Made by a program: the position numbers and the translations under genes. From Chryseobacterium sp. (GTDB lineage Bacteria > Bacteroidota > Bacteroidia > Flavobacteriales > Weeksellaceae), in assembly GCA_003248755.1 (NCBI GenBank), contig QFQW01000079.1:1-17324 (forward strand): a stretch of DNA of 17,324 nucleotides, written 5' to 3'. Below the pieces are notes generated by a model. It was not told where the DNA came from and did no database searches. It was given only the letters and a program-made list of their open reading frames with translations. Numbering within the stretch: the stretch's first letter is position 1; each line of letters starts with the position of its first letter. Shown here piece by piece: positions 1 to 7,700 of the stretch.

Positions 1-2407
1 TGCAGGATTGTTCCTTGCATTATTAGCAGCTTCGCCTTTTACAAAGGCTCAAAATAATCCAACCATAACCGTTGGTGGAAAGACATTCAAGGACCTCAAC
101 AAAAATGGTAAACTCGATGTCTGGGAAGATACGAGACTTTCGGTGGACAAAAGAATTGATGCTATTATCAAACAGATGACCAACGAAGAAAAAGTCAATC
201 TTCTTATCGGAACAGGAATGCCCGGAATTGAAGTTCTGACAGGGCCTGTCGGAGATTCAAAACAAGGATTGGTTCCCGGAGCAGCGGGTGGAACGGCAGA
301 TTTCGAGAGATTCGGAATTCCTGCGACGGTAGTTGCGGACGGACCTGCCGGTTTGAGAATTGCACCGACAAGAGAGAATGATTCAAAAACGTATTATGCA
401 ACAGCTTTTCCGGTGGGAACAGCGTTGGCTTCGACCTGGAATAAAACACTTTTGGAGCAGGTTGGAAAAGCGATGGGAAATGAGGTGAAAGAATATGGTG
501 TGGACGTACTTTTAGCGCCGGCTTTAAACATTCAAAGAAATCCATTGAACGGCAGAAACTTCGAATATTATTCCGAAGACCCTTTGATTTCAGGAAAAAC
601 GGCTGCCTCTATTGTAAACGGAATCCAGTCTCAGGGTGTGGGAACTTCCATCAAACATTTCGCTGCGAATAATGAAGAAACCAACCGTTTGACAATCAAT
701 GCTCACGTTTCTGAAAGAGCGATGAGAGAATTGTATTTGAGAAATTTCGAAATTGCCGTTAAAGAATCTCAACCTTGGACAGTGATGTCCTCTTACAACA
801 AAGTGAACGGCGTCTACACCTCGGATTCAAAAGATTTATTAACTCAGATTTTGAGAAACGAATGGGGTTTCAAAGGCATTGTAATGACCGACTGGTTCGG
901 AGGTTTCCCGGGATTTGAATCCATCAGAAGCGGCGGAATTTCTGACGTTGTAAAACAGATGAATGCAGGAAACGACCTTTTGATGCCGGGAATTCCAACT
1001 CAGAAAAAAGTTTTGTTGGAAGCTTTGAATTCAGGGAAAGTATCTCAGGAAGTAGCCAACCTCAATGTGAAAAGAATCCTGGAATATGTATTCAAAACAC
1101 CAACTTTTGCCCGGTACCAATACAGCGATAAACCTAATCTAGCAGAACACGCGGAAGTAACAAGAAGTGCTGCGACGGAAGGAATGGTTTTGCTTAAAAA
1201 CGAACAAAATACTTTGCCTTTTGACAACAAGCAGAAAGAAGTTTCCTTATTCGGAGTGACTTCCTATGCGTGGATTACAGGCGGAACAGGAAGCGGAAGT
1301 GTGAACAACAAACACACGGTTTCTCTCTTGGAAGGTTTGAATGCAGCAGGTTACAAATTAGACAAAGAACTGGTTGATTTATATACACCACACGCTGAAA
1401 AAGAAGTAGCCGCCGAAAAGGAAAGAAGAAAAGCAAAAGGAATTTTGGCTTTGCCGGAAAGACTTTCCGAAATGAAATTAGACGATGCTTTCTATGCTAA
1501 AAAAGCAGAAACTTCGGAAATCGTTTTCGTGACGTTGGGAAGAAACTCAGGCGAAGGAGGTGACAGAGTTGTTGATAATGATTTCAATCTGGCGACGGAA
1601 GAAATCGAAATGTTGGATAAAATCTCGAAAGCGTTCCACGCCAAAGGTAAGAAAGTGGTTGTGATTTTAAATATCGGCGGTGTTATCGAAACCGCTTCCT
1701 GGAAAGATAAAGTTGATGCCATTCTTTTGGCTTGGCAACCGGGACAGGAAGGCGGACATTCCGTTGCAGATGTGGTTTCAGGAAAAGTAAATCCTTCCGG
1801 AAAACTCACGATGACTTTCCCTGTGAATTACGCAGACCACGCTTCAGCGAAGAATTTCCCGGGAGTTCCTGCGGATAATCCGAAAGATGTGACGTATCAG
1901 GAAGGTGTGTATGTTGGATACCGTTATTTCAATACATTTGGTGTGAAACCTTCTTATGAATTCGGTTATGGTAAGTCTTATACGGATTTTGCTTATTCAA
2001 ATATTAAAACCAATTCAACAACTTTTAATAATAAATTAGAAGTTACGGTTGATGTAAAAAATACAGGTAAGGTTGCCGGAAAAGAAGTGGTAGAACTTTA
2101 CGTTTCAGCTCCGGGAAAAAATATTGACAAACCAAAATCTGAACTGAAAGCGTATGCCAAAACTAAAGATTTGAAACCGGGAGAATCCCAAACGATTACT
2201 TTGACTCTTAATCCGAAAGATTTAGCATCCTATGAAACGGCAAAATCTGCATGGGTTGCAGAAGCAGGAAATTACAAAGTTTCTGTCGGAGCATCTTCTT
2301 TAGATATTAAACAGACTGTGGAATTCTCTGTTCCGAAAGAATTGGTTGTGGAGAAAGTACAGCACGTTTTCCCTGCGGATACTAAATTTGAAGATTTGAA
2401 ACCTTAA
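1..2407 (+). CDS. GH3 family beta-glucosidase, secreted (5' end outside window)
   Basis: Glycoside hydrolase family 3 enzyme that should release glucose or related sugars from the non-reducing ends of beta-glucosides outside the cytoplasm. The frame is open to the left edge, so the TTG at 8 is not the start and the first residues are missing. The visible N-terminus (FLALLAASPFTKAQ) is the end of a signal peptide. Numbering from base 8: an EF-hand-like loop DLNKNGKLDVWED at about 29-41, common in Bacteroidetes GH3 proteins; the GH3 motif KHFAANNEETNR; the nucleophile Asp295 in VMTDW; the likely acid/base Glu516 in NSGEGGDR within the GH3 C domain; and an FN3-like domain (VDVKNTGKVAGKEVVELYV) near the end. 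There is no PA14 insertion. A sugar symporter follows on the same strand after 203 nt. Substrate specificity cannot be read from the sequence. Confidence 0.93.
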   Translation, partial: AGLFLALLAASPFTKAQNNPTITVGGKTFKDLNKNGKLDVWEDTRLSVDKRIDAIIKQMTNEEKVNLLIGTGMPGIEVLTGPVGDSKQGLVPGAAGGTADFERFGIPATVVADGPAGLRIAPTRENDSKTYYATAFPVGTALASTWNKTLLEQVGKAMGNEVKEYGVDVLLAPALNIQRNPLNGRNFEYYSEDPLISGKTAASIVNGIQSQGVGTSIKHFAANNEETNRLTINAHVSERAMRELYLRNFEIAVKESQPWTVMSSYNKVNGVYTSDSKDLLTQILRNEWGFKGIVMTDWFGGFPGFESIRSGGISDVVKQMNAGNDLLMPGIPTQKKVLLEALNSGKVSQEVANLNVKRILEYVFKTPTFARYQYSDKPNLAEHAEVTRSAATEGMVLLKNEQNTLPFDNKQKEVSLFGVTSYAWITGGTGSGSVNNKHTVSLLEGLNAAGYKLDKELVDLYTPHAEKEVAAEKERRKAKGILALPERLSEMKLDDAFYAKKAETSEIVFVTLGRNSGEGGDRVVDNDFNLATEEIEMLDKISKAFHAKGKKVVVILNIGGVIETASWKDKVDAILLAWQPGQEGGHSVADVVSGKVNPSGKLTMTFPVNYADHASAKNFPGVPADNPKDVTYQEGVYVGYRYFNTFGVKPSYEFGYGKSYTDFAYSNIKTNSTTFNNKLEVTVDVKNTGKVAGKEVVELYVSAPGKNIDKPKSELKAYAKTKDLKPGESQTITLTLNPKDLASYETAKSAWVAEAGNYKVSVGASSLDIKQTVEFSVPKELVVEKVQHVFPADTKFEDLKP

Positions 2408-2417
2408 ATAAGAGACA

Positions 2418-2489
2418 CTTCGGCAGGCTCAGTGTGACATCTCTAATGCTAAATGTCTAAATTGAATGTCAGTCTGAGCATAGTCGAAG
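2418..2489. repeat. Inverted pair of REP-like repeat arms
   Basis: The left arm (2418-2439) and the right arm (2467-2489) are imperfect inverted copies of one element of about 22 bp, with the shared core CTTCG...GCTCAG..TGACA. They match at roughly 18 of 22 positions with one gap and can fold into a hairpin with a loop of about 27 nt. A third copy lies inside the radical SAM gene at 9041-9062. The arrangement resembles bacterial REP/BIME elements. It sits just after the GH3 stop codon. Confidence 0.7.
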
Positions 2490-2570
2490 ACTTTTCGAGT
2501 TTAAAATTTAAACCATGTTGAACTTGATTTTATGATAAATATAATGTCTCAAAATCAGTTATTATCAACG

Positions 2571-2597
2571 AAAGGGGCTATCTTTAGCCTCTTTTAA
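2571..2597 (+). terminator. Rho-independent terminator after GH3 gene
   Basis: Stem AAGGGGCTA / TAGCCTCTT (nine pairs, one G-U) with loop TCTT, followed by a short T-run. It ends 13 nt before the ATG of the transporter, so it probably closes the GH3 transcript and partly insulates the downstream gene. Confidence 0.7.
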
Positions 2598-2610
2598 AAT
2601 GTAAAAAAAT

Positions 2611-4032
2611 ATGATAAGTAACGACGCCGGAACCAAAAGGAGCTATACTGTTCCTTTGATTACCATTACCCTTTTATTTTTTATGTGGGGATTCATCACG
2701 TGTATGAATGATATCCTCATTCCTTACCTTAAACAGCTTTTCAAGCTTTCGTTCTTCGAATCGATGCTGGTGCAGTTCTGTTTCTTCGGAGCTTATTTTA
2801 TCGGCTCATTAATTTATTTTCTTATTTCGACGACCAAAGGCGACCCGATTGATAAAGTCGGCTACAAGAAAGGAATCCTTTTCGGGATTTTCCTGGCAGC
2901 ATTGGGTTGCGTATTGTTTTTTCCTGCAGCTAGTCTGGCTTCTTATCCATTGTTTTTAGGGGCTTTATTCATCTTGGGACTTGGATTTACAGTGTTGCAA
3001 ATCACGGCGAATGCTTACGTTTCTCTTTTAGGACCGGAAGATTCCGCATCCAGCCGACTGAATATGACCCAGGCTTTCAACGCATTTGGGACAACGATTG
3101 CGCCTGTTTTAGGTGGCCATTTGATTTTCGAATTGTTCTCAGAATCAGACGGTTCTTTCTCTGCATCTGCCACTAAAATTCCTTATCTGATTTTTGCAGC
3201 GATTCTGCTGTTGGTTGCTTTGATGATTTCGCGTGTAAAACTTCCTGATTTCAAAACAGAAGGCGAGGAGCTGGTAAAAGGTTTTGGTGCCTTGAAATTT
3301 AATCATTTGAAGTTCGGGGTTTTGGCGATGTTTTGTTATGTTGGTGGGGAAGTAGCAGTTGGAAGTTTCATTATCAGTTTTCTAGAACAACCACAAGTCA
3401 TGAATCTTACCGAATCTGTAAGTAAAAACTACCTATCTCTGTATTGGGGTGGTGCGATGATTGGACGTTTCCTTGGAGCGATTTCATTGAATCATTCTAT
3501 CGGTCAAGGGAAGAAAGCTTTGTATATGTTAGGTACGGCAGCCGCTGTTTTCTTAGTGATTTTCAGTATTGTGGATTTGACGTTTTCGCAGATTAGTTTT
3601 TTCTTGGTATTTATTGCTTTGAATTTCGTAGCATTCTTTATCGGGAAATCTGCTCCGGCAAGAACATTATCCATTTTCGCTGCAGTGAATGTTGTATTAT
3701 TAATTTCCGCAATGTTGAACCACGGTGCATTGGCAATGTACAGCATTTTAGGAATAGGGATTTTCAATTCTATTATGTTCTCCAATATCTATACATTGGC
3801 GATTTCCGGTTTAGGAAAATACACGAGTCAAGGTTCATCATTAGTTGTAATGGCCATCTTGGGAGGAGCAATTGTTCCGATTTTCCAAGGTTATTTGGCA
3901 GATACGTTTGGAGTTCAACATTCTTTTGTAATTCCTGTGTTCTGTTATCTTGTGATTTTGGTTTTTGGTGCGTATTGTACTAAGTATCTTAGCCACGTGA
4001 AGCAGGATGCGGATGCTAAGTCTGGGCATTAA
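2611..4032 (+). CDS. FucP-family sugar:H+ symporter (MFS)
   Basis: Inner-membrane major facilitator of the fucose/glucose-galactose:H+ symporter (FHS) branch, 473 aa with about twelve hydrophobic segments. The N-terminal signature WGFITCMNDILIPYLK (26-41) is the FucP/GluP hallmark; Asp34 aligns with the proton-coupling Asp46 of E. coli FucP. The FucP Glu135 position is Gln130 here (VLQITANAYV), as I recall for glucose/galactose-type members, so L-fucose is less likely than another hexose. LGPEDSASSRLNMTQAFNAFG is the conserved loop after TM4. It lies downstream of the secreted GH3 enzyme, which fits uptake of the released monosaccharide, although a terminator separates the two. ATG at 2611 was chosen because the sequence before it is the preceding terminator. 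The exact substrate is unproven. Confidence 0.88.
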   Translation: MISNDAGTKRSYTVPLITITLLFFMWGFITCMNDILIPYLKQLFKLSFFESMLVQFCFFGAYFIGSLIYFLISTTKGDPIDKVGYKKGILFGIFLAALGCVLFFPAASLASYPLFLGALFILGLGFTVLQITANAYVSLLGPEDSASSRLNMTQAFNAFGTTIAPVLGGHLIFELFSESDGSFSASATKIPYLIFAAILLLVALMISRVKLPDFKTEGEELVKGFGALKFNHLKFGVLAMFCYVGGEVAVGSFIISFLEQPQVMNLTESVSKNYLSLYWGGAMIGRFLGAISLNHSIGQGKKALYMLGTAAAVFLVIFSIVDLTFSQISFFLVFIALNFVAFFIGKSAPARTLSIFAAVNVVLLISAMLNHGALAMYSILGIGIFNSIMFSNIYTLAISGLGKYTSQGSSLVVMAILGGAIVPIFQGYLADTFGVQHSFVIPVFCYLVILVFGAYCTKYLSHVKQDADAKSGH

Positions 4033-4052
4033 GATTTTAATTTATATAAATG

Positions 4053-4081
4053 AAAAACCTGCTGTTGAGCAGGTTTTTTTT
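4053..4081. terminator. Bidirectional terminator
   Basis: Stem AAAAACCTGCT / AGCAGGTTTTT with a short loop GTTG, flanked by A and T runs. It lies between the convergent transporter and GmrSD-like genes and can serve both. Confidence 0.85.
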
Positions 4082-4113
4082 GTTGAAATTTGTTACAAGA
4101 CTCAATTATTTTT

Positions 4114-5841
4114 TTAATTAAGAATATCTCTAAGTTTAGTCATAAGAATTTCTTTTCTTTTTTCAATGAATTGACTGAAATTTTCTAAATCTAAATTGAT
4201 ATCTGGAATTAAATGAGCTTTTAAAAACTGATTTCTATTTTCTTCATTTGTTTCTTTTGTAACCCAATTTTCCAACGTTTTATTATTTTTTGACATATTT
4301 TCGTTTGCGTCCAGCATTTGTAGGTTGTATATGGAATTATATGTTTGCCAACCTAATGTTTCTTTGTCCAAATCTGACAAGTCATTATATTGAAACGCTG
4401 GGTGAATATGGTCTTTAAGAAAATTATTATTCTTATAATCTAGTTCCGGATACAATAATGAAAGAATTGAAAATGAATATTGATTATCTATTTGAGTAAA
4501 TAAAATTTCTTGAATGAAATCATCACCAATACTTAAATCTTTACGAATAAAATTAAATATTGAGTCTACAGGGAATGAATTTATTTCAGGCTTGATTTTC
4601 AACTCATTTATATTGTCTGTGAATGTTCTTCTAATCTGTGATAAAATAGAATCAGATGTACCACCAAAAACCCTTTTAATTAAAACTATATGCAACCATC
4701 TTTTCACTAAATCTCTATCTTGTTTAAATTCAGTTTTAGTACTATAGTCTCTAAAAATGTTTTTATGATATAAGTAATAAATAATTGGTATTACAGCATT
4801 TTTTGATGTTAGTGTAAAATCAGTAAATCCAAAAGTCTTGATTAAGTCAAATGTAGATATGATTGAATCCCTGATTTTCTCCCACTCATTTTCAAAGTCT
4901 TTTGCATTTTCTTTGGAGAAGTTTGTAACTCTAAATTTTATATCTCTGCTATATAGATATAAAAATGTTTTTAAAATTAAATCTTTTGATATTGAAAAAC
5001 CTTTATCTCTAATTGTATCTACTAACTTATGTATTTCTTTTCTTGCATCTTTTTTAGTCCAATTTGCGACTGCAATAGACATCACCAGATCCGAAAAATT
5101 TAATGGCTCACCACCACTATTGATCCTGATAAAAATATTTAAAGCTTTATCTAAACTTTGGTCACTTTCTAAAAAATAGTTAATAATTGGTTTCTCTATA
5201 ATTACTCTTCTAAGTTGACGAATTGCTTTTCTTGAAAAAGGATTACTGAACTCTTCAACAAAATTATCAAAAGTCTCATCGAGCGAATAATTTAAGATTG
5301 AGCCTACTTTGAACCATTCCTCAGTTTCTGTTTTGTAAATATCTAGTTCTGATGTTTCATCTTTCTCTAAAAATCTAAATTCATAAATTCTACCATCTTC
5401 TTCATCTTTAAGCTCATTTGATATATTTAAATATAAGTGTCTAGTCGGAATACTCCATTCAGTATCTTCCCATTTTCTTCTATACTCTTTGTAAGCATAA
5501 CTTCCTTTTAACCCAATATATAACGAGGTTAATCGTTGTTGACCATCTAATACAGCATTAAAAGAATTTATTCCGTTTGTTGAAATTTCTTCATTATGAG
5601 TTTTATATCTTTCTCTATATTCATTAATGAACTTGTAAAATCTATAACCTTTTGAAGTTGTTTCTTCAACTTTCCAAAAAAGGAATGAGCTTATTGGATA
5701 ATTTCTCATTATGGAGTCAAATAACCATTCAATTTTTGAATTTGTCCAAATGAATTCTCTTTGTATTGCGGGAAGAAGGAATTGATTATTTTCAATTTTA
5801 CTAATTGATTCTGATATAGTAATAGGGATTTGAAAAGACAT
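4114..5841 (-). CDS. GmrSD-type (DUF262 + HNH) putative restriction protein
   Basis: 575 aa single-chain protein of the GmrSD type. The N-terminal DUF262 domain has IQREFIW (26-32) and the ParB/Srx-like nucleotide-binding motif DGQQR (99-103, in VLDGQQRLTSLY). The C-terminal part has DHIHP (477-481) followed by NLQMLDANENMSKNN, the layout of the DUF1524/HNH nuclease half. In the characterised family these proteins use NTP hydrolysis to cut DNA with modified cytosines (type IV restriction, anti-phage). The gene stands alone, without methylase or other defence genes nearby, and is visibly richer in A/T than the GH3 and MFS genes, which suggests acquisition by transfer. Start is ATG at 5841 with a TAnnTTTG box 20 nt upstream. 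Its actual target is unknown; a role outside defence is possible. Confidence 0.8.
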   Translation of the reverse strand: MSFQIPITISESISKIENNQFLLPAIQREFIWTNSKIEWLFDSIMRNYPISSFLFWKVEETTSKGYRFYKFINEYRERYKTHNEEISTNGINSFNAVLDGQQRLTSLYIGLKGSYAYKEYRRKWEDTEWSIPTRHLYLNISNELKDEEDGRIYEFRFLEKDETSELDIYKTETEEWFKVGSILNYSLDETFDNFVEEFSNPFSRKAIRQLRRVIIEKPIINYFLESDQSLDKALNIFIRINSGGEPLNFSDLVMSIAVANWTKKDARKEIHKLVDTIRDKGFSISKDLILKTFLYLYSRDIKFRVTNFSKENAKDFENEWEKIRDSIISTFDLIKTFGFTDFTLTSKNAVIPIIYYLYHKNIFRDYSTKTEFKQDRDLVKRWLHIVLIKRVFGGTSDSILSQIRRTFTDNINELKIKPEINSFPVDSIFNFIRKDLSIGDDFIQEILFTQIDNQYSFSILSLLYPELDYKNNNFLKDHIHPAFQYNDLSDLDKETLGWQTYNSIYNLQMLDANENMSKNNKTLENWVTKETNEENRNQFLKAHLIPDINLDLENFSQFIEKRKEILMTKLRDILN

Positions 5842-5861
5842 GTTTAATAATTTTTATAATT

Positions 5862-5869
5862 CAAATATA
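5862..5869 (-). promoter_or_regulatory. Candidate -7 box (TATATTTG) of GmrSD-like gene
   Basis: On the minus strand TATATTTG fits the Bacteroidetes -7 consensus TAnnTTTG and lies 20 nt before the start codon. I see no TTG at the usual -33 distance. Confidence 0.4.
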
Positions 5870-5995
5870 GAAAAATCGCAACAGGATTTTTTACGGTTTT
5901 CCATAATCTCAAAAATAAATTATTCGTCTATCTAATCAATCAGTACTTCTACTGAAAATCAAAACTCTCCGCTTGCAACCTACCCAACTCCTCCT

Positions 5996-6148
5996 GAAGT
6001 CACAAAACCCTCGTTTTCTAACAAAACAACTTTTACTTTGGTTTCCAAACGAGGGTTTTGTAACCAAACAACTTTGGCGGAAGTCAGAAAACCTTCGTTT
6101 TGTAACAAAATGACTTTTACTTTTGTTTCCCAACAATAGTTTTGTGAC
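5996..6148. repeat. Two ~69-bp direct repeats at 84-bp period
   Basis: Unit A (5996-6064) and unit B (6080-6148) agree at about 58 of 69 positions without gaps. Both start GAAGTCA and end GTTTTGTRAC. Unit A contains a perfect 14-bp inverted repeat, CAAAACCCTCGTTT (6003-6016) and AAACGAGGGTTTTG (6047-6060), separated by 30 nt; in unit B the right arm of this palindrome is degraded. The 84-bp period equals 28 codons. Confidence 0.8.
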
Positions 6149-6216
6149 TAAAGAATATTTTTATACATTTAAAATGTGTAAAAAAGTAAATAATTAACAA
6201 CAAAAACACTAAATGT

Positions 6217-6902
6217 ATGAAAATTACACTATCAAAATTAAGTACCAAAGATTTGGCTACACTTGCCCAAAGGACCATCAATGTTTCAGAATCCGGAACT
6301 TATGCTGTCATCACAGCTCATCCACTATTGGCAGATCTCAAACTGAAATATGCGAATTATGACGCCTTTATGCTAAACAAATCTACAGTGGGAAAGGAGA
6401 TTCGGTTGCTCAAGCGGATAAAGAAAGAGATAACGCATTCTCTGATCTGAAAGGTTTCTTAAATGGGTACAGAAAGTTATCCTCGGTTGCTAACTATCAA
6501 TATGCAGAAGACCTGTATCAGATTTTCAAATTGTTTGGTCTGGAGCTGTACAAGTTGAGCTATTCCTCCCAAACCGCTCAAATGAAAAAACTGATCGAGG
6601 AATTGGAAAAACAGGTGAATAGCCAAAAGCTAAAAGCATTGTCTCTGGAAGATGCTTTCACAGATATGAAAAACAAACAGGAAGCTTTTGAAACACTCTT
6701 TGCAGAACAAGCCTCCGCCAATGAGAAGAGTGCATCGGGGATCCGCAGAGACCTGGAAAGGTCTTTGAAATCTTTCCTCAATCTCATCACAGCTATGAAA
6801 GATGTCTCCGACTGGAAGCTTTATTATGCAGATATCAACGAGCTGGTGAAGGCTGCGAAGAATTCTAACCTGCCTGAGCCTAAAAACAATTCTCCCCAGT
6901 AA
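6217..6902 (+). pseudogene. DUF6261-type gene broken by a -1 frameshift
   Basis: Two reading frames together make one protein. Frame 1 runs from the ATG at 6217 (MKITLSKLSTKDLATLAQ...) to GCC at 6364-6366. From 6369 the frame codons ≡ 0 mod 3 continues without interruption as YAKQIYSGKGDSVAQADK..., then DLKGFLNGYRKLSSV, YQYAEDLYQIFK, SQTAQMKKLIEELEKQ, to the TAA at 6900-6902. One base is missing next to 6367; restoring it gives about 228 aa, the size I expect for Bacteroidetes DUF6261 proteins. As read, frame 1 ends early at 6450. The protein is mostly helical, without signal peptide or membrane segment, and its function is unknown. The break could be a real pseudogene or a sequencing error, since every other part of the frame is intact. 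Confidence 0.75.
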
Positions 6903-6928
6903 AGATTAGTGACAATCTCAAAAATATA

Positions 6929-6957
6929 AAACCTGCTCAGTAGCAGGTTTGTTTTTA
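6929..6957. terminator. Terminator between convergent genes
   Basis: Stem AAACCTGCT / AGCAGGTTT with loop CAGT, then GTTTTT. It lies between the convergent DUF6261-type and DUF1826-like genes. The plus-strand reading is stronger; the minus strand also has a T-rich tail. Confidence 0.75.
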
Positions 6958-6974
6958 TTATAATCCAGATTATT

Positions 6975-7673
6975 TTAACAAATCAAAAGCAATCGGTATT
7001 CGCCATCGTTTTCTACAGGTGCACAATGGACACACGGTGGCACTGTCTGTTCCGGATGATCTACGGACAAACGCCAGAGATTTCCCAAACCGAGATTGAT
7101 GGGATGCGCATTGACTTTCGGCTGATAATGTAAATCAAAATAATACTCCTTCAAAAAAGCCTCAAAATCTTCCTCTTTGCCATCGTGTAGCTCTTTTAGT
7201 TTTTCACGGATTTCAGGAACCAGAATTTTTTGGATGGTATGATCATTGGGTAATATGTCACTTGCAGCGCCAAAATAAGTGCAGAGAAACGTACTGGTAG
7301 CAATAGGTGAGCGGTCTATGTGATAAGAATAAACATCTGTTGAGATGAAATTGAACTCATCATCACGCTCGTAATTTTTAAGTAAATTAAGTGACGGCGA
7401 AGCGCCGAAATCGGTTAATAATTGTAAATCATTTAAGATAATTTCTCTCGCGAGCTGAGCATTGTTTGAGAGTGTCAGATTTTCTAAATCTTCTATAGAA
7501 ACTTCTGTGATGTTGTCTTTCAGTTCAAGTTTGGAAACAATTTCTCCAAAATCTCCAACCAGATTTCTTTGCCAGCAGATAGCATTGTTGTTACCTTGAA
7601 ACTCTGTTTCTACAAGTTCCAAAAAAGTTGAAACGGTCTTGATTTGATGATGGTCAGAAAACGTCTTAGACAT
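6975..7673 (-). CDS. DUF1826-like protein
   Basis: 232 aa soluble protein without signal peptide. It resembles DUF1826 proteins as I know them: YHIDRSP (117-123, His118 and Asp120) followed by TFLCTYFGAASDIL (128-141), and a C-terminal VHCAPVENDGEYRLLL (215-230) that parallels the family's His...RLLL ending. The HxD, later His, then Arg layout also recalls 2-oxoglutarate/Fe(II) oxygenase folds, but that is inference. The last twenty residues hold three cysteines (PPCVHC and the C-terminal Cys). It lies 27 nt downstream of the radical SAM gene on the same strand with no terminator between, so the two are probably co-transcribed. Start is the ATG at 7673. Function unknown. Confidence 0.55.
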   Translation of the reverse strand: MSKTFSDHHQIKTVSTFLELVETEFQGNNNAICWQRNLVGDFGEIVSKLELKDNITEVSIEDLENLTLSNNAQLAREIILNDLQLLTDFGASPSLNLLKNYERDDEFNFISTDVYSYHIDRSPIATSTFLCTYFGAASDILPNDHTIQKILVPEIREKLKELHDGKEEDFEAFLKEYYFDLHYQPKVNAHPINLGLGNLWRLSVDHPEQTVPPCVHCAPVENDGEYRLLLIC

Positions 7674-7700
7674 ATTAATATTATATAAATGAACGTATAA

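Larger units (their letters stand above)
5842..6216. other. Intergenic region with direct repeats
   Basis: 375 bases between the divergent GmrSD-like and DUF6261-type genes. It holds the -7 box of the former (5862-5869), two direct repeats with an internal inverted repeat (5996-6148), and a short palindrome ACATTT-A-AAATGT at 6165-6177. A minus-strand reading frame (5936-6136) runs through the repeats but appears to be repeat-encoded. I see no RNA gene. Confidence 0.7.

Noticed and set aside
5936..6136. 66-codon minus-strand frame across the direct repeats
   Set aside because: Its amino-acid periodicity simply follows the 84-bp DNA repeat, and there is no start context or terminator. Kept as a repeat, not as a gene.
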